Assembly (NCBI GenBank): GCA_026127935.1
Contig: JAJSLL010000010.1
Location: forward strand, 1-61,932
Length of the DNA: 61,932 nucleotides
From: Thermoplasmatales archaeon
GTDB taxonomy: Archaea; Thermoplasmatota; Thermoplasmata; Thermoplasmatales; GCA-001856825
Reading direction: 5' to 3'
The first letter of the stretch is position 1. Each line of letters starts with the position of its first letter. The notes beneath the pieces are model-generated. The model worked only from the letters and a program-made list of their open reading frames with translations, searched no databases and was not told the origin of the DNA. Positions 52,401-61,563 of the stretch are shown in pieces. The position numbers and the translations under genes are program-made.

Positions 52401-52682
52401 TTCATCAGGACCATCGAACTTTTCTGACACAGAAAGTGCAGCTTCAATAGCAACTCTCTCTCTGTCAAACTTTTTGGACAGGGCTTTAATCGTATCTGAG
52501 GCCTCAATTCCAGTCAATGCCTGAACTCTCCCTGCTAGATCCTCTGCCTGCGGAATCTCGACGTTGGTTTCGCAATCCTTTCCCTGTTCCCTTGCCTTTT
52601 TGGCAATATCGTACTGAACGCTCGATTCATTCTTTAGTGTTAGAAAATATTTTTCGAGCTCTTCATACATTAGTGAACCCAT
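49434..52682 (-). CDS. polC: DNA polymerase D large subunit DP2
   Basis: A 1082-residue DP2, the catalytic subunit of the archaeal family D polymerase. The active-site motif CDGDEDS lies near residues 829-835. Zinc fingers CPGCGNVTFTNICETCG (near 608) and CTSCNHIYRRLPITGKCRKCG (near 998) are visible. No intein is seen. An ATG four codons in (MYEELE) is an alternative start. DP1 is not in this window. RNase HII lies 21 bases upstream on the same strand, the GPN GTPase directly downstream. Confidence 0.95.
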   Translation of the reverse strand: MGSLMYEELEKYFLTLKNESSVQYDIAKKAREQGKDCETNVEIPQAEDLAGRVQALTGIEASDTIKALSKKFDRERVAIEAALSVSEKFDGPDEVKIEKGIRVALAILTEGILVAPLEGITGVKIKHRDGGTYLAIYYSGPIRSAGGTAQALSVFVGDLLRRKFGIGKYVATQEEVERSKEEIPLYARVQHLQYIPTNEEIVIAVEGSPVCITGEGTEETEITGHRNLPDIETNRLRGGMALVIAEGLILKGPKLKKYVSTFALEGWSFSSEKKEEKNLYPNSNYLKEMLAGRPALSYPSRKGGFRLRYGRSRNTGLAAVAINPVTMKVLDDFIALGTQIKMERPGKAGAVVANSNLEGPTVLLESGSLIYLKDMETFESNRDKISEIVDLGEMMISFGEFIENNKVLFPGAFTESWWKQICQKKYLFLPEITDEKSAVEASVSHKIPLHPAYTYLWHDVNVEDIQLFIEIVENDSVIKDDKLEMPSTDFSKRFLTDLLCEFELTDKIRIKNYRSLIVPLGMEVKDNKIIANRKIIGEDTMKAISDLAGFPIYPKGITRIGARMGRPEKAEERKMNPPVHVLFPIGNVQKNRRDLNQYDALLGTEMQIRQCPGCGNVTFTNICETCGSHTTPTDRTREFDVNISETLKSKGEYLGVTIPKKVNGVRGLTSSHKTPEPLEKGILRAIRSVYPFKDGTCRFDMSDVPLTHAVLEEIGLSLEKARKLGYEKDYRGEDLIEASQTIEIFPQDIVPSVKAGNYLLKVSNFVDDLLQKFYDLDPFYKANSGSDLIGTLVIGLAPHTSGGILGRIIGYTEGDVCYAHPFFHAAKRRNCDGDEDSIMLLLDGLLNFSLDYLPNSRGSLMDAPLVLSLRINPTEIDKEALNLDITGEYPSELLELTMKFPDPSEITKYVVTAGMKVSSGEMFPNCKFTDDTSSINLGTLNSSYKNIPSMEQKLDMTLELARKLRAVDASDMAERILKSHFIPDIMGNLNKFGSQTFRCTSCNHIYRRLPITGKCRKCGTTLIGTVHRGNITKYLDTSFNITTQYEVSNYVKQRIKIMRDSVNSIFEARDNNFKTLEDFDDT

Positions 52683-52703
52683 TTGATATTAGAATAAATA
52701 TTT

Positions 52704-53369
52704 TCAATACTCAAACAGATCCGTTGTAATTGCCTTGACAGTTTTCCAGGATCTTCGTACGTGCGGAGGAAGTCTTCTGTTTTTTCTAAAGTAGTCTTTC
52801 AGGAATGATATGGTTCGTTCATCTGACGGATATCCCGATCCAAAGTCGCCTATCTCATCCTTTATTTTTAGAACTTCTTTTTCTCTCGTGACTTTGGCAA
52901 TAATGGATGCCGCAGAGACAAGAGGATAATTGACATCTGCTTTGTGCTTTGAAACTATCCCGGGGTTACCACTTAATTCAGTCATCAGTTTTGAAAATCT
53001 CTCCTCATTTACGTCTGGACAGTCTATAATGTATTCATTTTCTGGTTCAATCATTCTTGCAATCGTCTTAGCCTCTAATAGATTGAGTTCATTTTTGTAT
53101 GTGGATTCATCTATTTGTTCTTCTTCGACTACTATGAATTTTACGGAAACAGCCAGACTCATGATTCTTTCAAACATATTCTCTCTAGTTTTTTCAGAGA
53201 GGGCCTTCGAATCCTTGACTCCAATATCTTTGATTATCTCAGGATCCCCACATACCACCGCAACAACCATAGGGCCTATTACGGGTCCGCGCCCAGCCTC
53301 GTCACAACCACAGAGCATTTCAGTTGGGATACGACTTTCACCTATTATAGAAATTCTATCTAGAGTCAA
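52704..53369 (-). CDS. rnhB: Ribonuclease HII
   Basis: A 221-residue RNase HII. The active site begins GCDEAGRGPVIGPM (Asp and Glu, near residues 21-34), with VKDSKALSEKTRE near 52 and PLVSAASIIAKVTR near 148. It removes RNA from RNA-DNA hybrids and single ribonucleotides. Conservation begins near residue 20, so the ATG at residue 18 is also possible as start. It sits directly before polC, linking primer removal to polymerase D. Confidence 0.93.
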   Translation of the reverse strand: MTLDRISIIGESRIPTEMLCGCDEAGRGPVIGPMVVAVVCGDPEIIKDIGVKDSKALSEKTRENMFERIMSLAVSVKFIVVEEEQIDESTYKNELNLLEAKTIARMIEPENEYIIDCPDVNEERFSKLMTELSGNPGIVSKHKADVNYPLVSAASIIAKVTREKEVLKIKDEIGDFGSGYPSDERTISFLKDYFRKNRRLPPHVRRSWKTVKAITTDLFEY

Positions 53370-53394
53370 ACTAAAATCTGCTCACTAAGGCAAT

Positions 53395-54333
53395 TCACGA
53401 CAATGGAATAGAATTTTCAAGTGAAATGCTGTCTGATTCTGAAAGGGTATCGTCAGTTACAATGTTAAATCTGCCGAATTCTGTCTCTACCAGGTAGTTG
53501 TTTTTCAGACCATGTTCAAAGAAAATTATCGTTGATTTGACCTGACCACCTACCTTGATCTTTGAGGGGTGAATTGCGTAACTCCTGCCATCTTTCGTGT
53601 ACAGATTGTATCCAAGGATCTTGGCTATCTCTGCTGATCTTGGTCTGTTGAGTATCTCCTCTTTATGCCCATCATCAAGTATTGATCCCTGACTCAGTAC
53701 CGCAATAGAGTCTGCCAGTATTTCTGCGTCTGCGAGGTCGTGGGTGACGTAAAGGATAGAAACGCCAAACTTCTCATGAATGTCCTTGATGTACCATCTC
53801 ATCGAATTTCTCAGAAACGAATCCAAGGACGAAAGCGGCTCATCCATCAGTAGCAAGTCAGGCCCTGTTATCAACGTTCTAGCGAGCGAGACCAATTGTT
53901 TCTCTCCTCCGCTGAGTTGAGCCGGATACTTACGAAGATGTTCTTCTATGGACAGAGTCTTGCTAATCTCTATAACTTTTCTGTTGATTTCATGAATGTC
54001 TTTCAATCTCAGTCTGAGTCCATAAGCAATGTTTTCGGCAACAGTCATTGAATAGAACAACCCTAGATCCTGGAAAACAAATCCAATATTTCTCTTGTTT
54101 GTGTTCAGGGTAGTGATGTCACTTCCATCCTTAACTATTGAACCGCTGTCAGGTGGTATGATACCAGCGATTGAGTTCAGAATGCTAGTCTTGCCACTCC
54201 CAGACGCACCCAGTATGACTTTGATCTCCTTGTCCTTTAGTGTAAAGCTGACATCGTCGAGAATGATCTCCCCCCCAATTTTCAAGGAGATACCCTCCAC
54301 CCTAAGTTTGTCCAAGAGCACCACTCTTCCCAA
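53395..54333 (-). CDS. thiQ: ABC transporter ATP-binding protein, thiamine type (ThiQ)
   Basis: A 312-residue ATPase. Walker A GASGSGKT at 42-49, signature LSGGEKQLVS near 138, Walker B LLLMDEPLSSLD near 157 and an H-loop THDLADAE near 196. The C-terminal 80 residues are an extra beta domain, as in the iron/spermidine/thiamine (MalK-like) branch. It overlaps the permease 3' end by 32 bases and is the third gene of the riboswitch-led operon. Confidence 0.85.
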   Translation of the reverse strand: MGRVVLLDKLRVEGISLKIGGEIILDDVSFTLKDKEIKVILGASGSGKTSILNSIAGIIPPDSGSIVKDGSDITTLNTNKRNIGFVFQDLGLFYSMTVAENIAYGLRLRLKDIHEINRKVIEISKTLSIEEHLRKYPAQLSGGEKQLVSLARTLITGPDLLLMDEPLSSLDSFLRNSMRWYIKDIHEKFGVSILYVTHDLADAEILADSIAVLSQGSILDDGHKEEILNRPRSAEIAKILGYNLYTKDGRSYAIHPSKIKVGGQVKSTIIFFEHGLKNNYLVETEFGRFNIVTDDTLSESDSISLENSIPLS

Positions 54334-55849
54334 ACTGGTTGATGATGAAAGAGGACATAAATATTACAATTAGGAATATTTCTGTTAGGAAATACGTATC
54401 CTTGAAATCCCTGAGGAGCAGAAGTTTGTAGATCCCAACCGTTATTGTCTCCGTTGAGGGAGTGTAGACAGTCACTATCGAGGAAAATTCGCCCATAACT
54501 GTGATGAATATAAGGGAAAGTACAGTTGAAATTTCCCACCTAATTCTTGGCAGTTGAACTTTGAAGAAAGCAGCTATTGCAGGTTCTCCTAGTAGTCTTG
54601 AAGAATAGGTCTCAGATGGAGAAATGGTCTCGACGGCCTGTCCCATCATTCTCAGATTCAAAGGGACAACAATAACTGTGAAAATCAAAATGATCAAGGC
54701 AGCTGTAATCAAGTATTCTCCGTAGACGAGGTAGTATGAAAGTGCGAGAGTCACGGGAGAAAATATCAGGGGCAACAGTACAAAAAATTGATTCCTCACC
54801 GACAACCGATATGTGGTTAGAAATATCGATATCAGGAATGCAAAGAATGTACTAACAAACGCGAACAAAATAGTATTTGTCAAAATGGTCGAAATGGGAA
54901 GCTGCAGTCTCTTGGCAAGCTCTAATGCACTAAGATCCCAGATAGGATATCTAAAAAACATTTCAAAGAGAGGCAGCATGATAAATACAATGAAAGCCAC
55001 GATACCCACAAGCGCTACATTGTTGTAATGTCTCAATGGTGGGGGAAGAGTGGAATCATTCCTCTGAGCATTCGATCTGATCGAAAGATATGCGTAAAGC
55101 GGAGTTACCAGGATCAGAATCTGCAGCAACCCCAGGAAAGAAGCAGTAGAGAATGGAAAACGGGCGAAGGTTGGAAAAACGTCCTTGAACTCATAGATCA
55201 TGACCTCCATTGTCGAGAATGATGGACCTCCTATTATCAATGGAAGACTGAATCCCTCAAATGAAAGTATAAACGTAAAAATTCCACCGAGTAAGCCACC
55301 CCGAAGAGTGTTGGGAAGATAAAATCTTGTTATAATCTGAGCGTCGCTAGCCCCAAGGGTCCGGGCCGAGTATACCTCCCTTATGCTTGTTGAGTAACCG
55401 GTTGAAAATGCCAGAACAGCTATCATAGGGGCATTATAAATGACGTTGCCGTAAATTATCTCCCAAAACCTAGAAGAGAATCCAAAGAGGGATATGATCC
55501 CAAGTGACATTATTATCCCTGGCAGAACATAGGTCACCAAGAGAAGCGAGATCAATGTACTTTTCATTCTACCACTGTAGATTACGAGTAGAGTACCAAA
55601 GAAGAGACCCATCGATAGAGATACTGCAGTTGAGACCGTGGCCTGAACCACAGATTGCTTAACTGACGCAAGAAGTACCTGCACGAACACTCTAGAAAAT
55701 GAAACGTGAAAGGAGTAATAAATCAAAAAGAAGAGAGGAATCAGTGCTACTACTGTGACGTAAATGCCAACATACACCAGCGAAATTGATCCACTAACCT
55801 TCGATCGAATTCCACTCAAGGGTCCAGGCTCCAATATTGTTTGATGCAC
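54302..55849 (-). CDS. thiP: ABC transporter permease, fused two-domain (ThiP-like)
   Basis: A 515-residue permease with about 12 hydrophobic segments and two copies of the binding-protein-dependent permease loop (YSARTLGASDAQIITRFYLP near 155, and YSSRLLGEPAIAAFFKVQLPRIR near 422). This fused FbpB/ThiP architecture imports thiamine or iron. The frame overlaps the preceding gene by 56 bases; a GTG about 24 codons in would reduce this, so the start is uncertain. Confidence 0.82.
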   Translation of the reverse strand: MHQTILEPGPLSGIRSKVSGSISLVYVGIYVTVVALIPLFFLIYYSFHVSFSRVFVQVLLASVKQSVVQATVSTAVSLSMGLFFGTLLVIYSGRMKSTLISLLLVTYVLPGIIMSLGIISLFGFSSRFWEIIYGNVIYNAPMIAVLAFSTGYSTSIREVYSARTLGASDAQIITRFYLPNTLRGGLLGGIFTFILSFEGFSLPLIIGGPSFSTMEVMIYEFKDVFPTFARFPFSTASFLGLLQILILVTPLYAYLSIRSNAQRNDSTLPPPLRHYNNVALVGIVAFIVFIMLPLFEMFFRYPIWDLSALELAKRLQLPISTILTNTILFAFVSTFFAFLISIFLTTYRLSVRNQFFVLLPLIFSPVTLALSYYLVYGEYLITAALIILIFTVIVVPLNLRMMGQAVETISPSETYSSRLLGEPAIAAFFKVQLPRIRWEISTVLSLIFITVMGEFSSIVTVYTPSTETITVGIYKLLLLRDFKDTYFLTEIFLIVIFMSSFIINQFGKSGALGQT

Positions 55850-56894
55850 TAGTCATATTGAGGTATGAATTCAGGGGGATGTAGGATGATATCGATGGGT
55901 TCAATTCGTAAACAGAAGGGAGGGAGACATCTGAATTGGCTGGGTATGTCCACTCATTGAGAGGTATGAGACTCTGCACATTGGCTCCAAGAAGCCAGTT
56001 TACAAATTTCATATCTATGATCTTATGAGTCGAGGAATTGAGGATCGCTGCACCCAAAACTTCCATCCAGGCATAGCTCTTGTCGTTGTAATGGAAGGCG
56101 GTAGTCCCGATAGCCGAATAGTTGAAGTAAGCGTTGTAGGCAGGATCCGTTGCATAAGAGTAAACCATCTGTCTTTGGCCGTTCTCAAAGAGACTGAAGG
56201 CAGAATCCCAGCCGTTACTCACCTCTATTCCTTTAGAATTGTTCCAGAAAGTCGTCCAGTTTTGATGAAGAACTCCACTATAAAAGGCAATCTGTCCTAG
56301 CAGAAATTCCTCTCCATTGATGCTGCTAGATGGGTTCTCTACTATGTACTGCTTTGCGATAGTAGAGTTTGAAAGATCTGCATATGATAGGTTTTGCAGA
56401 ATGCTTGAGCTCAGGGGTCCCGAAAGGTTATAATCTGTTGTCAGAGGAGAATATTCATACGGTACTACGTAGCCTGAAGACTGTATGAATTCGGATAATG
56501 ATTTGTTGATGTAAGTCTCGTTGCTCACATTGAAGTGGTACAGGAGCCCGCTGTTGGCGGCCAGATAAGAATCAATGTTGTTCAGTCCTATGACAATATC
56601 GTATCCCTTTCCCTTTGTCTGATTGATTTGATCGTACAGGTCACCGGATGCAGTTACAATCTTGATCTTGACGTGGTACCACGCCTCAAAATTCCCGATA
56701 AGGTAATCCATCGTTTGGTTAACGTTTGCTCCACTCTGGAAAAAAGATCCGTAAGTCAGTATCGTGATCGTTGGCTCGCTTGATGGTGTGATGTCCGGAT
56801 ACACAATATAAACCAAAGCTGCTGCAACCACCACTATTCCCACAACTACGTACACACTGTAATTGGTTTTTCTCTTTATTACTTCATCACTCAT
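55794..56894 (-). CDS. thiB: ABC transporter substrate-binding protein (ThiB-like), membrane-anchored
   Basis: A 366-residue protein with an N-terminal membrane anchor (residues 13-33, preceded by KRKTN), followed by a periplasmic-binding-protein fold beginning TITILTYGSFFQ. Such uncleaved anchors are usual in archaea. The TPP riboswitch directly upstream and the ThiQ/ThiP-like partners point to thiamine or a precursor as ligand. It has several NxS/T sequons, consistent with an exposed location. Confidence 0.82.
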   Translation of the reverse strand: MSDEVIKRKTNYSVYVVVGIVVVAAALVYIVYPDITPSSEPTITILTYGSFFQSGANVNQTMDYLIGNFEAWYHVKIKIVTASGDLYDQINQTKGKGYDIVIGLNNIDSYLAANSGLLYHFNVSNETYINKSLSEFIQSSGYVVPYEYSPLTTDYNLSGPLSSSILQNLSYADLSNSTIAKQYIVENPSSSINGEEFLLGQIAFYSGVLHQNWTTFWNNSKGIEVSNGWDSAFSLFENGQRQMVYSYATDPAYNAYFNYSAIGTTAFHYNDKSYAWMEVLGAAILNSSTHKIIDMKFVNWLLGANVQSLIPLNEWTYPANSDVSLPSVYELNPSISSYIPLNSYLNMTSASNNIGAWTLEWNSIEG

Positions 56895-56895
56895 T

Positions 56896-56984
56896 TCATT
56901 CCCTCCGCCAGTATTATCTGGGTCAGGTTCTTTGGGTCGATCTACTCGATCCTCTCAGCCCACGTAAGTGAGCTCCCCTGTAAT
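56896..56984 (-). promoter_or_regulatory. TPP (thiamine pyrophosphate) riboswitch
   Basis: The minus strand reads ACAGGGGAGCTCACTTACG, then GTGGGCTGAGAGGATCGAG, then GACCCAAAGAACCTGACCC, then AGATAATACTGGCGGAGGGA. The conserved CTGAGA, ACCTGA, GATAAT and GGCG-AGGGAA elements of the thi-box are all in place. The 3' strand of P1 carries GGAGGG, which is also the ribosome-binding sequence of the thiB-like gene whose ATG follows at 56894. Ligand binding should thus block translation directly. Confidence 0.93.
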
Positions 56985-57906
56985 TCACCATAGAAACGAG
57001 ATATAAAACTATTCTTGCCGACCATGGGTCAAAAATATCCCAAAAGCTGCAAATGTTAGAAACTATTACTAAGACAATTGATCGAATTCCTAGTTGGAGA
57101 GCAAAAGACTGAGGCCATTTAAAATAACTACAATTTTTGGAGTAGTCAAAGCAGTGAGGATTACCAATAGCCCTATAAATTTTCTACAAAATGCGTCTTG
57201 GTCTAGGTGAGGTAACGGAAGATACCGTTATGGCACTATTTTGCCTGAATTTCTTGCACATTTCCCTCTAATTTTCAGCTGATTGCGATAGCTGTAGCTA
57301 CCTTACCCCTCCTTGTCAGAAACAATAAGTTGAAAAGATTGTGATCTAAACACATGAACATCGCCTTGACCCTCACCCTCGGAACAGTTGTGGCGAAAGT
57401 GTACCCTCCACGGAAAGTTCTCTTCATAACTATTATATTTCAAAGTTCGTAAATAACCTTTAGTAGTCCCTCCCTACAAAGGAGGCCCAATCTTTGAGAA
57501 TTGCCCACGAAAAGAAAATAAATGCCAGGTGTTGCTAAGCTAGAGGTTCATCGGCAGTAGCGATGTTTAATTTTGCTTTGAAAGTTGGTTATTGGAAATC
57601 CTCCAGTCTTTTTGTATCATTCTTCTTATTTGTTTTATGTCTCAACAAAAATCTGCAATTCTGCAATAATACAATCACTCACCAATATCAAGCCAGATTC
57701 TCATCGATTGGAGATGGCGTTTTTCAATTCCTAAACAATCTCAAATTTTATCGTCTTGTAACTATCAATTATGTATTAGTTTGACCCGCCAGTTCTGTTA
57801 CGCACTCATTTTCGCAACAAAATCTCGAAGTCTGTAATCTGTCTAGAATAATGCTCCGTCCAGCTACATTTGGATAACATTTTATTATCACGTACGTTAG
57901 GGGTAT
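56985..57906. other. Large intergenic region before guaB
   Basis: About 0.9 kb with no supported gene apart from a possible transposase fragment at 57275-57427. A six-pair inverted repeat TAACGG/CCGTTA lies near 57212-57230, and CCTCC/GGAGG near 57471-57485. The 73-codon plus-strand frame at 57563 is low-complexity and unsupported. A promoter for guaB is expected in the last 60 bases (ATTTTATTATC near 57880). Confidence 0.5.
57275..57427 (-). pseudogene. Possible C-terminal fragment of a transposase
   Basis: A 50-codon minus-strand frame encodes MKRTFRGGYTFATTVPRVRV, then KAMFMCLDHNLFNLLFLTRR and a short tail to TGA. The pattern PRVR-x5-M-x-LDHNLFNLL resembles the last helices of DDE transposases. 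There is no upstream part in any frame that I can see. The call is weak and by eye. Confidence 0.25.
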
Positions 57907-59364
57907 ATGTTTATATCAAAACTCGAAGAAGCCAAGATGGGTTATACATATGATGATGTTCTTCTAATTCCAGGCCCTAGCAGGGTGGAACCCGCCGGAG
58001 TGAGCGTTGAATCTTCTCTAACGAGAAACATTAAACTGAACATCCCAATAGTATCCTCTCCCATGGACACGGTCTCCGAGGCAGATATGGCAATAGCACT
58101 CGCAAGGTTAGGTGGTATAGGAATAATCCACAGAAACAACAAGAGAGAAGTTCAAGCGGAAATGATCAAGAAAGTGAAGAGGGAGGAGTCCCTAATCATA
58201 AGGGACCTCTACACCATAGATCCAGAGACATCAGTGCAGGAGGCCATCAAATTGATGAAGGAAAAGAAAATTGCTGGTCTTCCTGTTATTGTGGACAAGA
58301 AACTAGTAGGAATCTTGACAAACAGGGACATCAGGTTCCTCAAAGGAGGCGTCCAGAAAGTAAGAGAAGTAATGACTAAGGAAGTTGTCACCGGCAACGG
58401 AAATCTTACCGTTGAACAGGCGCTGAGCATAATGAATCAGAAGAAGATAGAGAAACTCCCACTTGTCGACGATTCTGGCAATCTGGTCGGCCTGATCACT
58501 GCAAAAGATATAATGAAACGGGAACAAGACCCTCTTGCAGCCAGAGATGAAGAAGGCAAGCTCCTGGTTGGAGCTGCGGTGGGAGCGTTTGACCTTGAGA
58601 GGGCCAAAATTCTACAGGACGCGGGGGCGGATGTTATTGTCGTAGACAGCGCCCACGGACACAACCTCAATCTAATAGATTCGGTCAAGAAGATGAGGAA
58701 GGAAATAGAGATAGATATTATTGCGGGGAATATAGCCACTTCGCAAGCCGCAGAAGACCTGATCTCGGTTGGAGTCGACGGAATACGAGCCGGAGTTGGG
58801 CCAGGCTCAATCTGTACAACCAGGATAGTTGCTGGAATAGGAGTTCCCCAGTTAACTGCGGTGGCTCAAGCATCTGAGGTTGCAGAGAAATACGGCATCC
58901 CAGTAATTGCCGATGGTGGAATCAGGTATTCCGGTGATATTGTGAAGGCTATTGCAGCGGGTGCAAGTTCAGTTATGCTGGGCTCACTGTTGGCGGGGAC
59001 TGATGAAGCTCCAGGAACGGAGGTTAACATTTCAGGAAGGAGATACAAGACCTACAGGGGAATGGGATCTCTCGGGGCAGTAATGGGCGGAGAGAGCGAC
59101 AGATATGGTAAGTTGGGCTCAGGGAAGTTTGTGCCAGAGGGAGTTGAAGGTGCAGTACCATATAAAGGGAAAGTCGCAGAAGAGATATTCCAGTTAATAG
59201 GTGGACTTAAATCAGGGATGGGCTACACCGGATCGTCGACAATCTCAAAGTTGAGGGAGAATGGGAGGTTTGTCGTAATCACACAAGCAGGAATGAGTGA
59301 GAGTCATCCCCATAATGTAATGCTCTTAAGCGAACCGCCCAATTATACAAACAGGTCATTCTAG
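57907..59364 (+). CDS. guaB: Inosine-5'-monophosphate dehydrogenase
   Basis: A 485-residue [17 protein letters not shown] at the start, two CBS domains (about 95-215), the catalytic Cys in [18 protein letters not shown] near 304, and the flap [12 protein letters not shown]. It oxidises IMP to XMP, the step before the GMP synthase whose glutaminase subunit is encoded at 29348. It is monocistronic. Confidence 0.97.
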   Translation: MFISKLEEAKMGYTYDDVLLIPGPSRVEPAGVSVESSLTRNIKLNIPIVSSPMDTVSEADMAIALARLGGIGIIHRNNKREVQAEMIKKVKREESLIIRDLYTIDPETSVQEAIKLMKEKKIAGLPVIVDKKLVGILTNRDIRFLKGGVQKVREVMTKEVVTGNGNLTVEQALSIMNQKKIEKLPLVDDSGNLVGLITAKDIMKREQDPLAARDEEGKLLVGAAVGAFDLERAKILQDAGADVIVVDSAHGHNLNLIDSVKKMRKEIEIDIIAGNIATSQAAEDLISVGVDGIRAGVGPGSICTTRIVAGIGVPQLTAVAQASEVAEKYGIPVIADGGIRYSGDIVKAIAAGASSVMLGSLLAGTDEAPGTEVNISGRRYKTYRGMGSLGAVMGGESDRYGKLGSGKFVPEGVEGAVPYKGKVAEEIFQLIGGLKSGMGYTGSSTISKLRENGRFVVITQAGMSESHPHNVMLLSEPPNYTNRSF

Positions 59365-59481
59365 TAATTCGTACCAATTAGTCGATTATTGTACCGGAAA
59401 TCGGTTAAGGAAAACCTGACAAGAGTAACGTGTATCGGAAAGATTATCACGAAGTTTCGGTGAAAAGGGCCGTGAGGCAAG

Positions 59482-59489
59482 TAATATAT
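59482..59489 (+). promoter_or_regulatory. TATA box of the thermopsin-like gene
   Basis: TAATATAT is centred about 32 bases before the ATG at 59518. A second A/T run (TTTTATAAAAG) abuts the start codon and is probably too close to serve. Confidence 0.45.
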
Positions 59490-59517
59490 CACTTAGTTTG
59501 CTTAAGTTTTATAAAAG

Positions 59518-61563
59518 ATGAGGAAATTGAAGAGCCGCTCTGGAGAGATCTCAGTAATTGTTCTAGTTATCTTAATTACCTCTTCGACAGTCGCAGTTGT
59601 TACCAACATCTCAACACCCAGCAACAACTCGCCTCATCTACAATTGCCCAAAGTAACCATTCCAAAACTCGAATCAAATCATCAAAGCTCCCAGGTCAAT
59701 CCTTACCTCAGCTATATTAACGAGCCTGCTCCAATGGGTATTGCTGATTATGGGTTAGGATTGAACCGAGTCCCTTACAATTATTCCTCGGAATCGTTCC
59801 TAGGGGTGATAGATATAAACTCCTTAAAAACGTACAACTCTTCACTTTTAGTTCTCGGTAACGTGACTTTCCAACTCAATCTGAACATGGTATTTTCCTA
59901 CGAAGGAAAGAGTTACGTTTATTGGGTTCAAGATGTCTTATATCTCAACACTTCGAATAACGAAGTGTCTTTCCTGGACAATATCTGGAACCTTTCAAGC
60001 TCAAATGCAAATATGTTCAACTCCACCGTCCTTGGAGACGGTACCGTATCAAGTGCGGGAAACTCCAATTTTTACTTTGATTTTGCATCAAACTCATCCA
60101 GCGGTAACAATATTTCTCTGAAGTACCCTGCCACCATCTACCTAAAAATGAACGCGACCGTAAGTTCGCTTGGAATTCCCGAAGTCGTGTTTCTTTACAA
60201 TGACGGTTACGGATGGATCGCATACGACAAAGCGATCTTTCACTTTGTGACAAAGTCAGGTGTAGCCCCCTATTTTTACGTTGATGGTGCAGCTTACAAC
60301 CCATTTGGCACATACTATGATGCAGAACTGGTTATGGGAGGGCCCGGAAATGGTAGCCGTACCTCGGACGTCAACTCATCCCTATACCTGATGCTGGAAT
60401 ACTATAATGGGAACAACTACCAGGCCATACAGAATGCATACAACTTCGGAAGTGACACCCAAGAGAGCGTCAACAATTTTAACAGCTCCGGAGTGTACAG
60501 CACTGCTAACGGTCAACTTGCATCAAATATGTCATCCGGTCTTAGCCCACTAGGATTGATTTACTCTTCAGGCGAACTTTCTTCACTCATGATAGTATCA
60601 ACCATCAAAGATGGAGCTCTATTTGTTAATGGCACCAACTTAACCGAGTTCTCAGATTACATTGTTAATGTAACGTTGTTTCCTGGAACTTATCCAATTA
60701 AGCTGTACGATTATGCCACCGGAGTCTACACATATCTTGGAAACGTCACGCTAAGTGCGGGAAAACAATCCAAAATTTTAAAAGACGTCTATAAGGTAGA
60801 ATTCTTGGAAAATGGTCTACCTTCGTCCAGCCAATGGTACCTGAACATCACGGGCATTGCTTCTGTGATAGTAAGGAACCTTGATTATTACAACCTTTAC
60901 CTGCCGAATGGGGCATATAATTATTCAATCTATTCCTCAGACAAGAACTACCTGAACCTCAATGAATCTGGATCCATGATCGTCAACGGCAGTAATCTCA
61001 CGATCAGGGTCTCCTTTAATCCTATTCTTTTCACGATGTCTTTTGTTGAGTCAGGTTTACCGAAAGGTTCAAGCTGGTCTGTAAACCTCACTGGCGCATA
61101 CGGGAAGAATTCAACAAATGATACTGTCATTTTTGATGTCACAAATGGCACTTACAATTTCACGATTGCCAACTCTAGCGGCTTTGCTTCTTCTCCCTCA
61201 CAGGGTTCAGTGACTGTTAATGGTAAATCAATTGTGAATTACGTTACCTTCTCTATCATTAATGGATCAATTGTGGGTAGCATTGTCCCGACTGACGCTT
61301 CAATCTATGTAAATGGAATAATATATAAACCAATTAATGGCCAATACAATATCTCGCTCATACCAGGAAATTATTCCGTAGAAATATCTGCGCAGGGTTA
61401 CAAATCTTATACCACCAACGTGAGGGTAACTTCCAATAATGCGACGCACATTCCGGTCACAAGCCTCTCTAGGAATTCAAGTCCCTCATATCCGATTTAC
61501 CTTATTGTTTTGATTATATTATTTGCTGCAGTGGGAATTAGCATAATTAGATCCAGAAGGTAG
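59518..61563 (+). CDS. Membrane-anchored thermopsin-like (A5) acid protease
   Basis: A 681-residue secreted protein with an N-terminal signal/anchor (8-30) and a C-terminal membrane helix (about 655-675) followed by RSRR. The thermopsin signature EPAPMGIADYGL lies near residue 70. Dozens of NxS/T sites suggest heavy N-glycosylation. The C-terminal half contains two copies of a VEF/SFxExGLPxxSxWxxN repeat (near 428 and 513) and a PEGA-like domain (GSIVPTDASIYVNGI, about 585). It probably degrades protein outside the cell at low pH; the terminal helix keeps it on the surface. Confidence 0.85.
   Translation: MRKLKSRSGEISVIVLVILITSSTVAVVTNISTPSNNSPHLQLPKVTIPKLESNHQSSQVNPYLSYINEPAPMGIADYGLGLNRVPYNYSSESFLGVIDINSLKTYNSSLLVLGNVTFQLNLNMVFSYEGKSYVYWVQDVLYLNTSNNEVSFLDNIWNLSSSNANMFNSTVLGDGTVSSAGNSNFYFDFASNSSSGNNISLKYPATIYLKMNATVSSLGIPEVVFLYNDGYGWIAYDKAIFHFVTKSGVAPYFYVDGAAYNPFGTYYDAELVMGGPGNGSRTSDVNSSLYLMLEYYNGNNYQAIQNAYNFGSDTQESVNNFNSSGVYSTANGQLASNMSSGLSPLGLIYSSGELSSLMIVSTIKDGALFVNGTNLTEFSDYIVNVTLFPGTYPIKLYDYATGVYTYLGNVTLSAGKQSKILKDVYKVEFLENGLPSSSQWYLNITGIASVIVRNLDYYNLYLPNGAYNYSIYSSDKNYLNLNESGSMIVNGSNLTIRVSFNPILFTMSFVESGLPKGSSWSVNLTGAYGKNSTNDTVIFDVTNGTYNFTIANSSGFASSPSQGSVTVNGKSIVNYVTFSIINGSIVGSIVPTDASIYVNGIIYKPINGQYNISLIPGNYSVEISAQGYKSYTTNVRVTSNNATHIPVTSLSRNSSPSYPIYLIVLIILFAAVGISIIRSRR

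Noticed and set aside
49434-52682. Possible intein in DP2
   Set aside because: Length of 1082 residues is a normal intein-free DP2, and the active site CDGDEDS is uninterrupted.
57563-57784. 73-codon open frame before guaB
   Set aside because: Phe/Leu/Asn-rich translation of AT-rich DNA, no TATA box or domain; chance frame.
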